From positions 1-6,660 of the forward strand of contig JAPYRM010000049.1 of NCBI GenBank assembly GCA_029941175.1: a stretch of DNA of 6,660 nucleotides, read 5' to 3'. Both the position numbers and the translations under genes were made by a program. The notes under the pieces were generated by a model. The model was not told the DNA's origin, searched no databases, and was given only the letters and a program-made list of their open reading frames with translations. Source of the stretch: Halobacteriales archaeon (GTDB lineage Archaea; Halobacteriota; Halobacteria; Halobacteriales; Hikarchaeaceae). Positions 1 to 5,555 of this stretch are shown in pieces. Each line of letters opens with the position of its first letter. The first letter of the stretch is position 1.

Positions 1-533
1 ACACCATTCTCAGCATTGGATTTTTCAATCCCGCCAAATGCCCATGTATCCTCATCGTAATACATACTTGCTGCCATAGATATATCATCCTCACAAGGTG
101 TGCCCCTATTTTTTTCGAAGAACTCTTCTCGCGTCTTCATATCCCAAACTGGAACGACATAATTGTTCTCAACAAGCTCCTTCAAAACGTTTGTATCATC
201 TGGAACGCCATCTTCGTCATTGTCTATGTATTGTGCCAACACATGTGCAGTGTGTTCAACATATTCTATCGGTGCACGTTCAGAAGCAATGACGTACATT
301 CCAAATACCTCTACGTACACAGTCACGGCATCGTTATCATTCATACATGCCATCGGGTATTCTGATATTACCTCAAAAGTAGGTGCCATGGGTACTCCAA
401 TCGAACCGACCTGTTCCTTTGGTGCTGTGGTCCCAACCGAATCGATTTGTTCTATCGGTGCTTCTCCAATACATCCTGCAAACGCAGTTGTTACTAGAAT
501 GACACAGATCAAAATAGAACACATTTTTCTCAT
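1..533 (-). CDS. Secreted lipoprotein with EF-hand-like calcium loop (C-terminus beyond window edge)
   Basis: This open frame reads from ATG at 533 to the left edge without a stop (177 full codons), so the C-terminus is missing. The N-terminus is a lipoprotein signal: basic MRK, a hydrophobic stretch at residues 5-18 and a lipobox-like FAGC with Cys21 as the expected lipidated residue. The mature protein should therefore sit on the outer face of the membrane. A low-complexity linker follows (about residues 22-50, imperfect repeats of the type APxEQxxSxG). Residues 104-112 form an Asp-rich DxDxDGxxD loop like those of EF-hand or thrombospondin type-3 calcium sites. The position-12 acidic residue of a canonical EF-hand is absent (Asn115). 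Cys63 and Cys147 could pair. No in-frame start exists upstream before a stop; Met4 is an alternative start. A weak AAGGAG lies about 17 bases before the ATG. I do not recognise a named family, and substrate or partner is unknown. It is divergent from nfo. Confidence 0.8.
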   Translation of the reverse strand, partial: MRKMCSILICVILVTTAFAGCIGEAPIEQIDSVGTTAPKEQVGSIGVPMAPTFEVISEYPMACMNDNDAVTVYVEVFGMYVIASERAPIEYVEHTAHVLAQYIDNDEDGVPDDTNVLKELVENNYVVPVWDMKTREEFFEKNRGTPCEDDISMAASMYYDEDTWAFGGIEKSNAENG

Positions 534-570
534 GAACCTGCTTCGTAACTCCTTGGTAATAAAACCTACA

Positions 571-578
571 ATATAATT
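571..578. promoter_or_regulatory. TATA-like element between divergent lipoprotein and nfo genes
   Basis: ATATAATT, within the near-palindrome CAATATAATTG (570-580), is centred about 28 bases before the nfo ATG. That is the spacing expected when an archaeal transcript starts at or next to the start codon. Read on the other strand it lies about 41 bases before the lipoprotein ATG, which would give that gene a short leader. Its near-symmetry means it could serve both directions. This is inferred from position and composition only; no B-recognition element could be assigned with confidence. Confidence 0.45.
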
Positions 579-601
579 GCTAAGAAAATCTAAGAGAAGC
601 C

Positions 602-1447
602 ATGTTTAGGATTGGTTCTCATGTTTCAATAGTAGGTGGCTTTGAAAAAGCAGTCGACCGTCAGATAGAAATAAAAGGGAATTGCGGTCAACTATTTGTG
701 GGTTCTCCCCGAGGATGGAAAGTAGGAAAAGTCAATAAAGAGAGTGCAGATTTATTTAAAAAATCATGCTCAGAAAAAGATGTTGGACCTTGGATAGTTC
801 ATGGGACTTATCTAATAAATTTGGCAACACCAAAAGAAGAATTAGCAGAAAAATCTGTTGTAACCGTTCAGGAAGAACTAGATGCTTCGGCGGAGTTAGG
901 TATACCCTACTATACATTCCACCCTGGTGCCCACACAGGTGAAGGAATTGAGAAAGGTTTGAAGAATATCGCCCTGCGACTTTCTCAATTGAAGATTCCA
1001 AATTCAGTTACACTACTTCTAGAAAACACCGCTGGAAAAGGTACCACTCTAGGAAAAACGTTCACAGAACTCCAAACAATGGTAGAGGATTCAACATATG
1101 GGTATGATAGTATCGGGGTATGTCTCGATACATGCCACTTGTTTTCTGCGGGATATGGATTTGGAACTGAAGAAAAAATCTCCCAAATGATAGATGAAAT
1201 CGAAGGCACAATTGGTATTGAAAATGTGCGCTATTTACATCTAAACGATTCAAAACACCCATTCGGTTCAGAGAAGGATGAACATGAACACATTGGGGAT
1301 GGTGAAATCGGAGAAGAGCCATTTAGAATCTTGGTCAACCACGACCTGTTCAGAAATCTTCCAATGGTCTTAGAAACACCAATAGACAAGGAAAAAGACC
1401 ATTCCTGGGACATTCAAAAAATAAGGGAATTAAGGAATGATTCTTGA
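602..1447 (+). CDS. nfo: Endonuclease IV (AP endonuclease, Nfo family)
   Basis: Base-excision-repair enzyme that cleaves the DNA backbone 5' to abasic sites and clears blocked 3' ends, using a trinuclear zinc centre in a TIM barrel. The product is 281 residues, the normal length for the family. All nine expected metal ligands can be picked out: His67 (VHGTY), His107 (FHPGAH), Glu141 (LLLENTAGKG), Asp176 and His179 (CLDTCH), His213 (LHLND), Asp226 and His228 (DEH) and Glu258 (LETP). Their spacing follows the E. coli enzyme with offsets of only two to four residues. The N-terminal IGSHVS motif is also typical. The start is ATG 602, about 28 bases after a TATA-like element and with no clear Shine-Dalgarno, so a leaderless message is likely. 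Its stop overlaps or nearly abuts the SprT-like gene, so the two are very probably co-transcribed. Confidence 0.96.
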   Translation: MFRIGSHVSIVGGFEKAVDRQIEIKGNCGQLFVGSPRGWKVGKVNKESADLFKKSCSEKDVGPWIVHGTYLINLATPKEELAEKSVVTVQEELDASAELGIPYYTFHPGAHTGEGIEKGLKNIALRLSQLKIPNSVTLLLENTAGKGTTLGKTFTELQTMVEDSTYGYDSIGVCLDTCHLFSAGYGFGTEEKISQMIDEIEGTIGIENVRYLHLNDSKHPFGSEKDEHEHIGDGEIGEEPFRILVNHDLFRNLPMVLETPIDKEKDHSWDIQKIRELRNDS

Positions 1448-2037
1448 AAATGGCGATGGGAACGATGCTGCATAACCTCTCCAATTCTTATCCAACCACT
1501 CCCTCCGAACTAACTGATCATGCAATTAATTATTCCAAAACAGTCCAATTGCCTATTGACGCCTCTAATATTCATTGGACTGTCTCCCGTCACGCAACAA
1601 AACGAGCAGCCTGCTGTAAATTTTTCCCTGGATCTCCTGATATTATTATTTCCCTCACGTGGAAAGCTTTCCAGGCCTATGGCTGGGAAAAATTTAAGAG
1701 CATCATACGACATGAGTTGATCCACGTATGGGAATACCAAACACATGGGTCAACTTCCCATGGGTCTTTATTCAAAGAAAAAGCACAACAATTAGACGCA
1801 CCGCTTCGATGTGATGCATTTTGTCCCCCTAGATTCTATCTAATCTGTACAAACAAAACTTGCCAATGGAAAACCATCCGTCACCGTGCGTCCAAAACAG
1901 TAACTCACCCTTTCAATCGCTATCGTTGTCGCAAGTGTGGATCTCCTTATACAGTCGAACATGTAGGCACGTCCATTCGTTGGAACACCCATTCAGAATA
2001 TATGCGGGCACGGCAAAAAATAGGAATTCACTGGTAA
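1444..2037 (+). CDS. SprT/Spartan-like zinc metalloprotease with C-terminal zinc ribbon
   Basis: Probable DNA-associated protease of the SprT-like family, whose studied members (eukaryotic Spartan, yeast Wss1 functionally) degrade proteins crosslinked to DNA. Numbering from TTG 1444, the catalytic HELIH motif is His90-Glu91-x-x-His94. His106 in the following TSHG segment is the likely third zinc ligand. A C-terminal zinc ribbon is formed by Cys135-x4-Cys140 and Cys162-x2-Cys165, as in many SprT-like proteins; Cys123 and Cys127 precede it. Length is 197 residues. Start choice is uncertain. TTG 1444 overlaps the nfo stop (TTGA) and has AAGGA at 1432-1436 with a seven-base spacer. ATG 1450 is two codons later but has a 13-base spacer; ATG 1456 and 1468 are also possible. 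The tight junction with endonuclease IV supports a repair role. Family assignment is firm from motifs; crosslink-repair function is inferred. Confidence 0.88.
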   Translation: MKMAMGTMLHNLSNSYPTTPSELTDHAINYSKTVQLPIDASNIHWTVSRHATKRAACCKFFPGSPDIIISLTWKAFQAYGWEKFKSIIRHELIHVWEYQTHGSTSHGSLFKEKAQQLDAPLRCDAFCPPRFYLICTNKTCQWKTIRHRASKTVTHPFNRYRCRKCGSPYTVEHVGTSIRWNTHSEYMRARQKIGIHW

Positions 2038-2049
2038 TCTCTCTGCTAT

Positions 2050-2589
2050 TCAGGTATACTCTTTCCAATGACGTATTGCCCAATAACCAACTCCTGAACA
2101 CACTAACCCTCCTGTGATCAAATATAAATATATTTGCAGTGTGTACTCTGTACCCTGCATCACCCTGACTAACCCCTCTCCCGATAATGACGCTAGAACA
2201 AACCCCAATATTGTAATCGCCATCACTACTTTTATTACCTCAAATGCGTTCCGTCTTCCCGTCTTTTCTATAGAATAAATAGTAGTTATAAATAAAACTG
2301 AACTAAATAAAACATAAACTCCTAACCTCTGCTCACTTCCCACATTTTCTCCATTAACTAGACCTATCAATCCCACTGTAGCCAACGCAAAAATTAAAGT
2401 AAACAATGTAACTTGAAAACCAAGTTTTCCCAACCTACTCCTTCCGATTAACTTTAAGGCTCCCGTTATGCCGCCAAACCCATTCCCAATTATGTCGCTA
2501 AATCCATTCCCAATCTCTTTAATTTTTTTTAGAATGTTTATTTTCCCACCTCTTGGCCTCCTTCTTCTTTTTTTTCCAAACTCTTTCAT
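2050..2589 (-). CDS. Four-helix membrane protein with basic N-terminus, function unknown
   Basis: Predicted 179-residue integral membrane protein of no family I recognise. The cytoplasmic-looking N-terminus is very basic (KKRRRRPRGGK, residues 6-16) and could contact phospholipid or nucleic acid. It is followed by an amphipathic, glycine-rich segment with two adjacent IGNGF repeats (residues 27-38). Four hydrophobic helices follow at about residues 57-79, 89-106, 115-135 and 149-171, leaving a short charged C-terminal tail. I chose ATG 2589 because the frame extended to Met at 2667 would overlap the divergent ATPase gene and its promoter; Met at 2634 is another possibility. The gene converges on the SprT-like gene (12 bases between stops) and diverges from the HerA-like ATPase, with 68 bases between start codons. 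Several A/T-rich runs in its 5' part simply encode the Lys/Arg and Phe/Ile codons. Confidence 0.78.
   Translation of the reverse strand: MKEFGKKRRRRPRGGKINILKKIKEIGNGFSDIIGNGFGGITGALKLIGRSRLGKLGFQVTLFTLIFALATVGLIGLVNGENVGSEQRLGVYVLFSSVLFITTIYSIEKTGRRNAFEVIKVVMAITILGFVLASLSGEGLVRVMQGTEYTLQIYLYLITGGLVCSGVGYWAIRHWKEYT
2468..2515. repeat. Two tandem copies of a 24-base repeat inside the membrane-protein gene
   Basis: Copies at 2468-2491 and 2492-2515 match at 20 of 24 positions, and all four differences are C/T changes. On the minus strand each encodes an eight-residue unit of the form IGNGFxxI. The repeat is in frame, so it is a small coding duplication in the juxtamembrane segment. Confidence 0.8.
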
Positions 2590-2624
2590 AATTTTTTCTC
2601 TCTTATATTTCAGTAGAGGGAAGG

Positions 2625-2632
2625 CTATATAC
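2625..2632. promoter_or_regulatory. TATA-like element in the divergent promoter of the membrane protein and HerA-like ATPase
   Basis: CTATATAC is centred about 30 bases before the ATPase ATG at 2658, matching a leaderless archaeal start. On the minus strand the same element would start transcription near 2603. That gives the membrane-protein gene a leader of about 14 bases containing a purine-rich AGAGAG. A second AT-rich box (AAATATAA on the minus strand, 2603-2610) lies only about 18 bases from ATG 2589, too close for usual spacing. Inference from sequence only. Confidence 0.45.
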
Positions 2633-2657
2633 ATGGCGCCTAAAAACCTTCCATTCA

Positions 2658-3869
2658 ATGTCTCCAAACTCGAAAACCATCACAATAACTGATGATGGTG
2701 TCACTTTGCCCATCACTTCAATTCTTGCTGGTCGTGGTTTTATCACAGGCAAATCTGGATCTGGAAAATCCAACACAGCTAGTGTGGTAATCGAAGAGCT
2801 TCTTAACAATCGTTGTCCCCTTTTGATCATTGACACTGATGGCGAATATCACGGCTTGAAGGAAAAATTTAAAGAAATTATTCACATGGGCCAAAGCAGC
2901 GAGTCCGACGTAGAATTAACGTTAGATAGGGTAGATCTAATCACGGACCATGCGCTAATCCAAGAAATACCTATTATTCTAGATGTATCTACCTTCAAAA
3001 CCGATCAAGCAAAATCAATCATTAACGAGGTTGTTACGTTGTTATTTCATAAGGAAAAAGAACACAGGAAACAATTTTTAATTATAATTGAAGAAATACA
3101 TGAATTTATTCCCCAACAAGGCGGCGTAGACGAGTTGGCACAAAATATAATCCGAATAGCAAAACGCGGACGGAAACGCGGACTTGGAATTTGTGGAATA
3201 TCTCAAAGACCTTCTGCTGTTGATAAAGATTTCATCACCCAATGTAGCTGGTCAGTTTGGCACCGCTTTACATGGGCGATAGACAAAAAAGCAGTAAACC
3301 AAACGCTGGGGATTGACTATGCAAATAAAATATCCTCTCTCAAAACAGGAGAAGCATTTTTAGCAACAGACTGGGATGAAACTAGGAGGATTACAATAAA
3401 ACAGAAAGAAACGTTCGACGAAGGCGCAACGCCCCGCACTTCAGATATAGTTCGTCCCACTTTTAAATCAGATCAGAGTGAATTAATCGAACAACTACGC
3501 TCCATAGAAGGTCCTCCGCCGAAATTGGATCCGAACGCATTGAGGACAGAGCTCACATCCAAAAATTCTCGTATTAAAGACTTAGAAAATCGTATTCTAG
3601 AACTGAAATCAGAGCTAGATTCAAAACCACATTACAATCTGCCTTCCAAATCCCCTCATCCACCAGATATATCTTCTCAAACACTACTATCAGATTCAAT
3701 AGAATCCGTCAAAGCAAACAAAAAGAAACAAACTACCACTGACGTTTCTCAAGATTTCAGTCCAATTTGGGAAATTGGACAACTAACACTCTACATGTGG
3801 CGCGTTTTTCTACATGCATTTTTGGTAATTTTGGTTAAATTATTGGGAATTTTCAAAATAAAAGTTTAA
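2658..3869 (+). CDS. HerA/FtsK-like P-loop ATPase with coiled coil and hydrophobic C-terminal tail
   Basis: Member of the HerA/DUF87 group of hexameric P-loop motor ATPases, which translocate DNA or act in repair and conjugation-like processes. Walker A is GKSGSGKS (31-38). DTDGEY at 59-64 is the family's post-Walker A acidic motif. Walker B is FLIIIEEIHEF (140-150), with Glu145-Glu146 in place of the more usual Asp-Glu. An Arg-rich segment (RIAKRGRKRG, 166-175) is followed by the typical GISQRPSAV (180-188), and the ATPase domain ends near EGATPR (255-260). After it come a predicted coiled coil (about 293-322), a Ser/Pro/Lys-rich linker (323-366) and a hydrophobic tail (376-399) that could anchor or dock the protein at the membrane. 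At 403 residues it is shorter than classical HerA and lacks an obvious N-terminal HAS barrel. No nurA, mre11 or rad50 is adjacent, so a role in end resection is not supported by context. It is divergent from the four-helix membrane protein. Confidence 0.9.
   Translation: MSPNSKTITITDDGVTLPITSILAGRGFITGKSGSGKSNTASVVIEELLNNRCPLLIIDTDGEYHGLKEKFKEIIHMGQSSESDVELTLDRVDLITDHALIQEIPIILDVSTFKTDQAKSIINEVVTLLFHKEKEHRKQFLIIIEEIHEFIPQQGGVDELAQNIIRIAKRGRKRGLGICGISQRPSAVDKDFITQCSWSVWHRFTWAIDKKAVNQTLGIDYANKISSLKTGEAFLATDWDETRRITIKQKETFDEGATPRTSDIVRPTFKSDQSELIEQLRSIEGPPPKLDPNALRTELTSKNSRIKDLENRILELKSELDSKPHYNLPSKSPHPPDISSQTLLSDSIESVKANKKKQTTTDVSQDFSPIWEIGQLTLYMWRVFLHAFLVILVKLLGIFKIKV
3760..3780. repeat. Perfect 9-bp inverted repeat with 3-base loop inside the ATPase gene
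   Basis: Arms GTCCAATTT (3760-3768) and AAATTGGAC (3772-3780) flank GGG. They would fold as a nine-pair hairpin in the mRNA or could form a symmetric protein-binding site. The repeat encodes residues 368-374, between the linker and the hydrophobic tail. No T-run follows, so it does not look like an intrinsic terminator. Confidence 0.75.
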
Positions 3870-3894
3870 TTACAAAAAGCATCTAAACCCTATA

Positions 3895-3898
3895 GAGG
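3895..3898 (+). promoter_or_regulatory. Shine-Dalgarno-like GAGG that fixes the first cupin start
   Basis: GAGG ends eight bases before ATG 3907 and favours that ATG over the in-frame TTG immediately upstream at 3904. A preceding TTTAATTA (3865-3872) could be a TATA box, but it would place the transcript start very near this site. Read-through from the ATPase gene, whose stop is 37 bases upstream of the ATG, is equally possible. Confidence 0.4.
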
Positions 3899-3906
3899 CC
3901 CATTTG

Positions 3907-4692
3907 ATGTCAAAACACAACCATAAGCATCCCCTCGATTTTAACCAAAACGAAAGGAAGTATCGCGGCTTACTCGAAGTACGTGCAGACGGTGGAGCAA
4001 AAACAACTATACAGGCTGTGGATTGTCCCGCAGATAAAGTATACAGCAATCGGAGAATATTTATTCAGGAGGTTGCCCAGCGTCATTTCGACAATCGCGA
4101 AGTTTGGGCAGCTTTGAGAGATCCTGCCAAAAGGATAGTAAAAGGATCTGACATTCCCCTCAAATCCAAAACTGAAAATTCTCTTTTGGAAGGCTCAAAA
4201 GCATGGGGGAGGTCCTATGTCCGTCCATGGAAAGGAAGGACTCAAAGTATGTCGCTCATGGAGCGCGTTCTCGCCCCCGAAGCAGACGATAAAAAACATG
4301 CCCATCAAAATGAGGCAATGATGTACGTCTTAGAAGGAAAGGGATATGAAATTCATGATGGGGAAGAATATATTTGGGAAGCTGGGGATTTAATTGTAAT
4401 CCATGGGGGGTGTGTCCACGAGCACTATTCCGTCGATCCAGACAAACCATGCCGCCTTTTAGTTTATAATTCCCTTCCAATTTATAATTTCCTACACCTT
4501 GTGTATCAAGGTACAGTTCGCCACACTCCTGGTGATGCAGCAAAAGATCCAAATTGGGTCCCACCATTCGATTGGAACGTTGGCCGTGAAGAATACTCTA
4601 AGGAAGATCACGAGCAATACGCACAGATGAGACAGATGCTCTCTAAAGAAGAAGCTGCAATTAAATCTGCAACCCAGAGGGCGGGTGTATAA
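3907..4692 (+). CDS. Cupin-domain metalloprotein, first of a tandem pair
   Basis: Predicted 261-residue protein with one C-terminal cupin barrel after a roughly 110-residue N-terminal region. Cupin motif 1 is the stretch around KHAHQNEAMMYVLEG (130-144), with His131 and His133 as metal ligands. Motif 2 is EAGDLIVIHGG (158-168), followed by VHEH, giving His171. The position where most cupins have the ligand Glu (aligned on YVLEG) is Ala137, with Glu136 next to it. The metal may therefore be held by three His, as in gentisate-type dioxygenases, or Glu136 may substitute. The C-terminus (about 225-261) is charged and probably helical. ATG 3907 is preferred over TTG 3904. The next gene starts two bases after the stop and encodes a paralogue, so the products may form a hetero-oligomer. 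Family is clear; substrate is unknown, with ring- or carbon-cleaving dioxygenase or isomerase activity only possibilities. Confidence 0.85.
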   Translation: MSKHNHKHPLDFNQNERKYRGLLEVRADGGAKTTIQAVDCPADKVYSNRRIFIQEVAQRHFDNREVWAALRDPAKRIVKGSDIPLKSKTENSLLEGSKAWGRSYVRPWKGRTQSMSLMERVLAPEADDKKHAHQNEAMMYVLEGKGYEIHDGEEYIWEAGDLIVIHGGCVHEHYSVDPDKPCRLLVYNSLPIYNFLHLVYQGTVRHTPGDAAKDPNWVPPFDWNVGREEYSKEDHEQYAQMRQMLSKEEAAIKSATQRAGV

Positions 4693-4694
4693 TC

Positions 4695-5381
4695 ATGGCG
4701 TCTGATAACATACCCCTGGACGATCCTCATAATTACGAGTTTGATCATATCCCCCGGCACCGAAAAAGAACTAAGGAAATGGTTCCTGATGATTATGTCC
4801 ATCTAGACGAACGTGAGGAATGGAATCAAGGTACTCTAACTGCATCTCACTATCAAGAATTCCTTGAAGATTCAAAACAAAATCCACTTTCTCAACATGG
4901 TCCATCTGGCTCTCTCCATAAAATCATTAAACCCGAAGAGATGCCTTGGGAAGATTCTCCACATGGTAAACTAAAGTGGCTCCTCAATGAAAAAATGGAA
5001 AAAGATCTTGGCCCAACAGGCGCCGTCAACACCGATCTCTATATGCAAATCATACCACCTGGTGGAAAATCTGGTAAACACCGGCATATGAGTGAAGAAT
5101 TAGTATTTGTTTTGGATGGAGAAGGATACGATCTCCATTGGGACCCAACTGCTGTTATGCGAAACAAAGTCATTTGGGAATGGCCAAAAGAACCTCAAAA
5201 ATTCCTATGGGAAACCAATGATGTAATCTTCATTCCAACCAACACTGCGCATCAACATTTCAATGCTAGTGAAGACCGTCCAGTCAGGTTACTTTGTTGT
5301 AATGCACGTATCTACAATCACTTGGGTCTTGGGTTCAATGATTTGGAACAATTCGAAAACGCACCAGAATACCAAGAGTAA
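4695..5381 (+). CDS. Cupin-domain metalloprotein, second of a tandem pair
   Basis: Predicted 228-residue protein with one cupin barrel. Motif 1 is around GKHRHMSEELVFVLDGEG (127-144), with His129, His131 and Glu135 (or Glu134) as ligands. Motif 2 is TNDVIFIPTNTAHQHFN (174-190), with His186. Compared with its upstream partner it keeps the canonical Glu and has an extra loop of about 20 residues between the motifs (151-170, rich in Trp, Lys and Pro). The pair share a layout: an IxKxxxxP-type segment before the barrel, and a closing segment VRLLCCNARIYNHL here against CRLLVYNSLPIYNFL upstream, so they are probably ancient duplicates. ATG 4695 follows the previous stop by two bases, indicating one transcript and probably coupled translation. 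The first 45 residues are highly charged. The reaction is not determinable from sequence. Confidence 0.85.
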   Translation: MASDNIPLDDPHNYEFDHIPRHRKRTKEMVPDDYVHLDEREEWNQGTLTASHYQEFLEDSKQNPLSQHGPSGSLHKIIKPEEMPWEDSPHGKLKWLLNEKMEKDLGPTGAVNTDLYMQIIPPGGKSGKHRHMSEELVFVLDGEGYDLHWDPTAVMRNKVIWEWPKEPQKFLWETNDVIFIPTNTAHQHFNASEDRPVRLLCCNARIYNHLGLGFNDLEQFENAPEYQE

Positions 5382-5382
5382 A

Positions 5383-5410
5383 TTTTTCTTTCATTCTCTT
5401 CAGTTTTTCT
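5383..5410 (+). terminator. T-rich putative terminator after the cupin pair
   Basis: Two T-rich tracts (TTTTTCTT at 5383-5390 and TTTTTCT at 5404-5410) follow directly after the second cupin stop on the plus strand. Archaeal RNA polymerase commonly terminates at such U-rich stretches without a hairpin. The site would stop transcripts before they run antisense into the facing tRNA gene. Confidence 0.5.
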
Positions 5411-5416
5411 ATTAAA

Positions 5417-5490
5417 TGGGTCGGGCCAGATTCGAACTGGCGATCCCCGCAATGTGAATGCGATGTCATAACCAACTAGACCACCGACCC
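5417..5490 (-). tRNA. tRNA-Val, anticodon CAC
   Basis: Complete 74-base cloverleaf on the minus strand. The acceptor stem GGGTCGG/CCGACCC pairs perfectly and the discriminator is A. The D-arm has three Watson-Crick pairs and the invariant A14, G15, G18G19 and A21. The anticodon stem TCGCA/TGCGG has one G-T wobble, the loop is TTCACAT and the anticodon is CAC, reading GUG. The variable loop is GGATC, and the T-arm is GCCAG-TTCGAAT-CTGGC. The terminal CCA is not encoded, so it must be added after transcription. No intron is present. The D-arm strongly resembles archaeal tRNA-Val. The 3' end faces the cupin operon 35 bases away. Confidence 0.97.
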
Positions 5491-5515
5491 CCGTATGAGC
5501 CTACTACTTTTCCAT

Positions 5516-5525
5516 CTCTCTTAAG
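5516..5525 (-). promoter_or_regulatory. Possible TATA box of the tRNA-Val gene
   Basis: On the minus strand CTTAAGAGAG lies about 26-35 bases before the first tRNA base. This is a plausible position for an archaeal TATA element, although the match is weak. It supports separate transcription of the tRNA rather than processing from the upstream adenosyltransferase message. Confidence 0.3.
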
Positions 5526-5542
5526 CATTGTTGGGTATTCCT

Positions 5543-5549
5543 AAAAAAA
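5543..5549 (-). terminator. T7 tract ending the adenosyltransferase gene
   Basis: Seven consecutive T on the minus strand begin six bases after the adenosyltransferase stop codon and 53 bases before the tRNA. This is a typical short archaeal poly-T termination signal and separates the two same-strand genes. Confidence 0.5.
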
Positions 5550-5555
5550 TCTTTG

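Noticed and set aside
163..576. 137-codon plus-strand open frame, and a shorter one at 98-292
   Set aside because: Both are antisense to the lipoprotein gene, which has a convincing signal peptide, lipobox and calcium loop; the plus-strand product is Ser/Thr-rich with no domain.
756..1413. Several minus-strand open frames across endonuclease IV
   Set aside because: They are shadows of nfo, whose nine metal ligands fix the coding strand.
1743..1765. Direct repeat of CATGGGTC within the SprT-like gene
   Set aside because: Eight bases, two copies, within conserved coding sequence around the catalytic region; most likely chance.
2590..2667. N-terminal extension of the membrane-protein frame to Met at 2667 or 2634
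   Set aside because: The extension would cross the divergent promoter, and the 2667 start would overlap the ATPase start. ATG 2589 leads directly into the basic segment.
3904..3906. TTG start one codon before the first cupin ATG
   Set aside because: ATG 3907 has an eight-base spacer from GAGG and is the stronger start codon.
4256..4567. 103-codon minus-strand open frame
   Set aside because: It lies opposite the cupin barrel motifs of the first cupin gene and has no recognisable domain.
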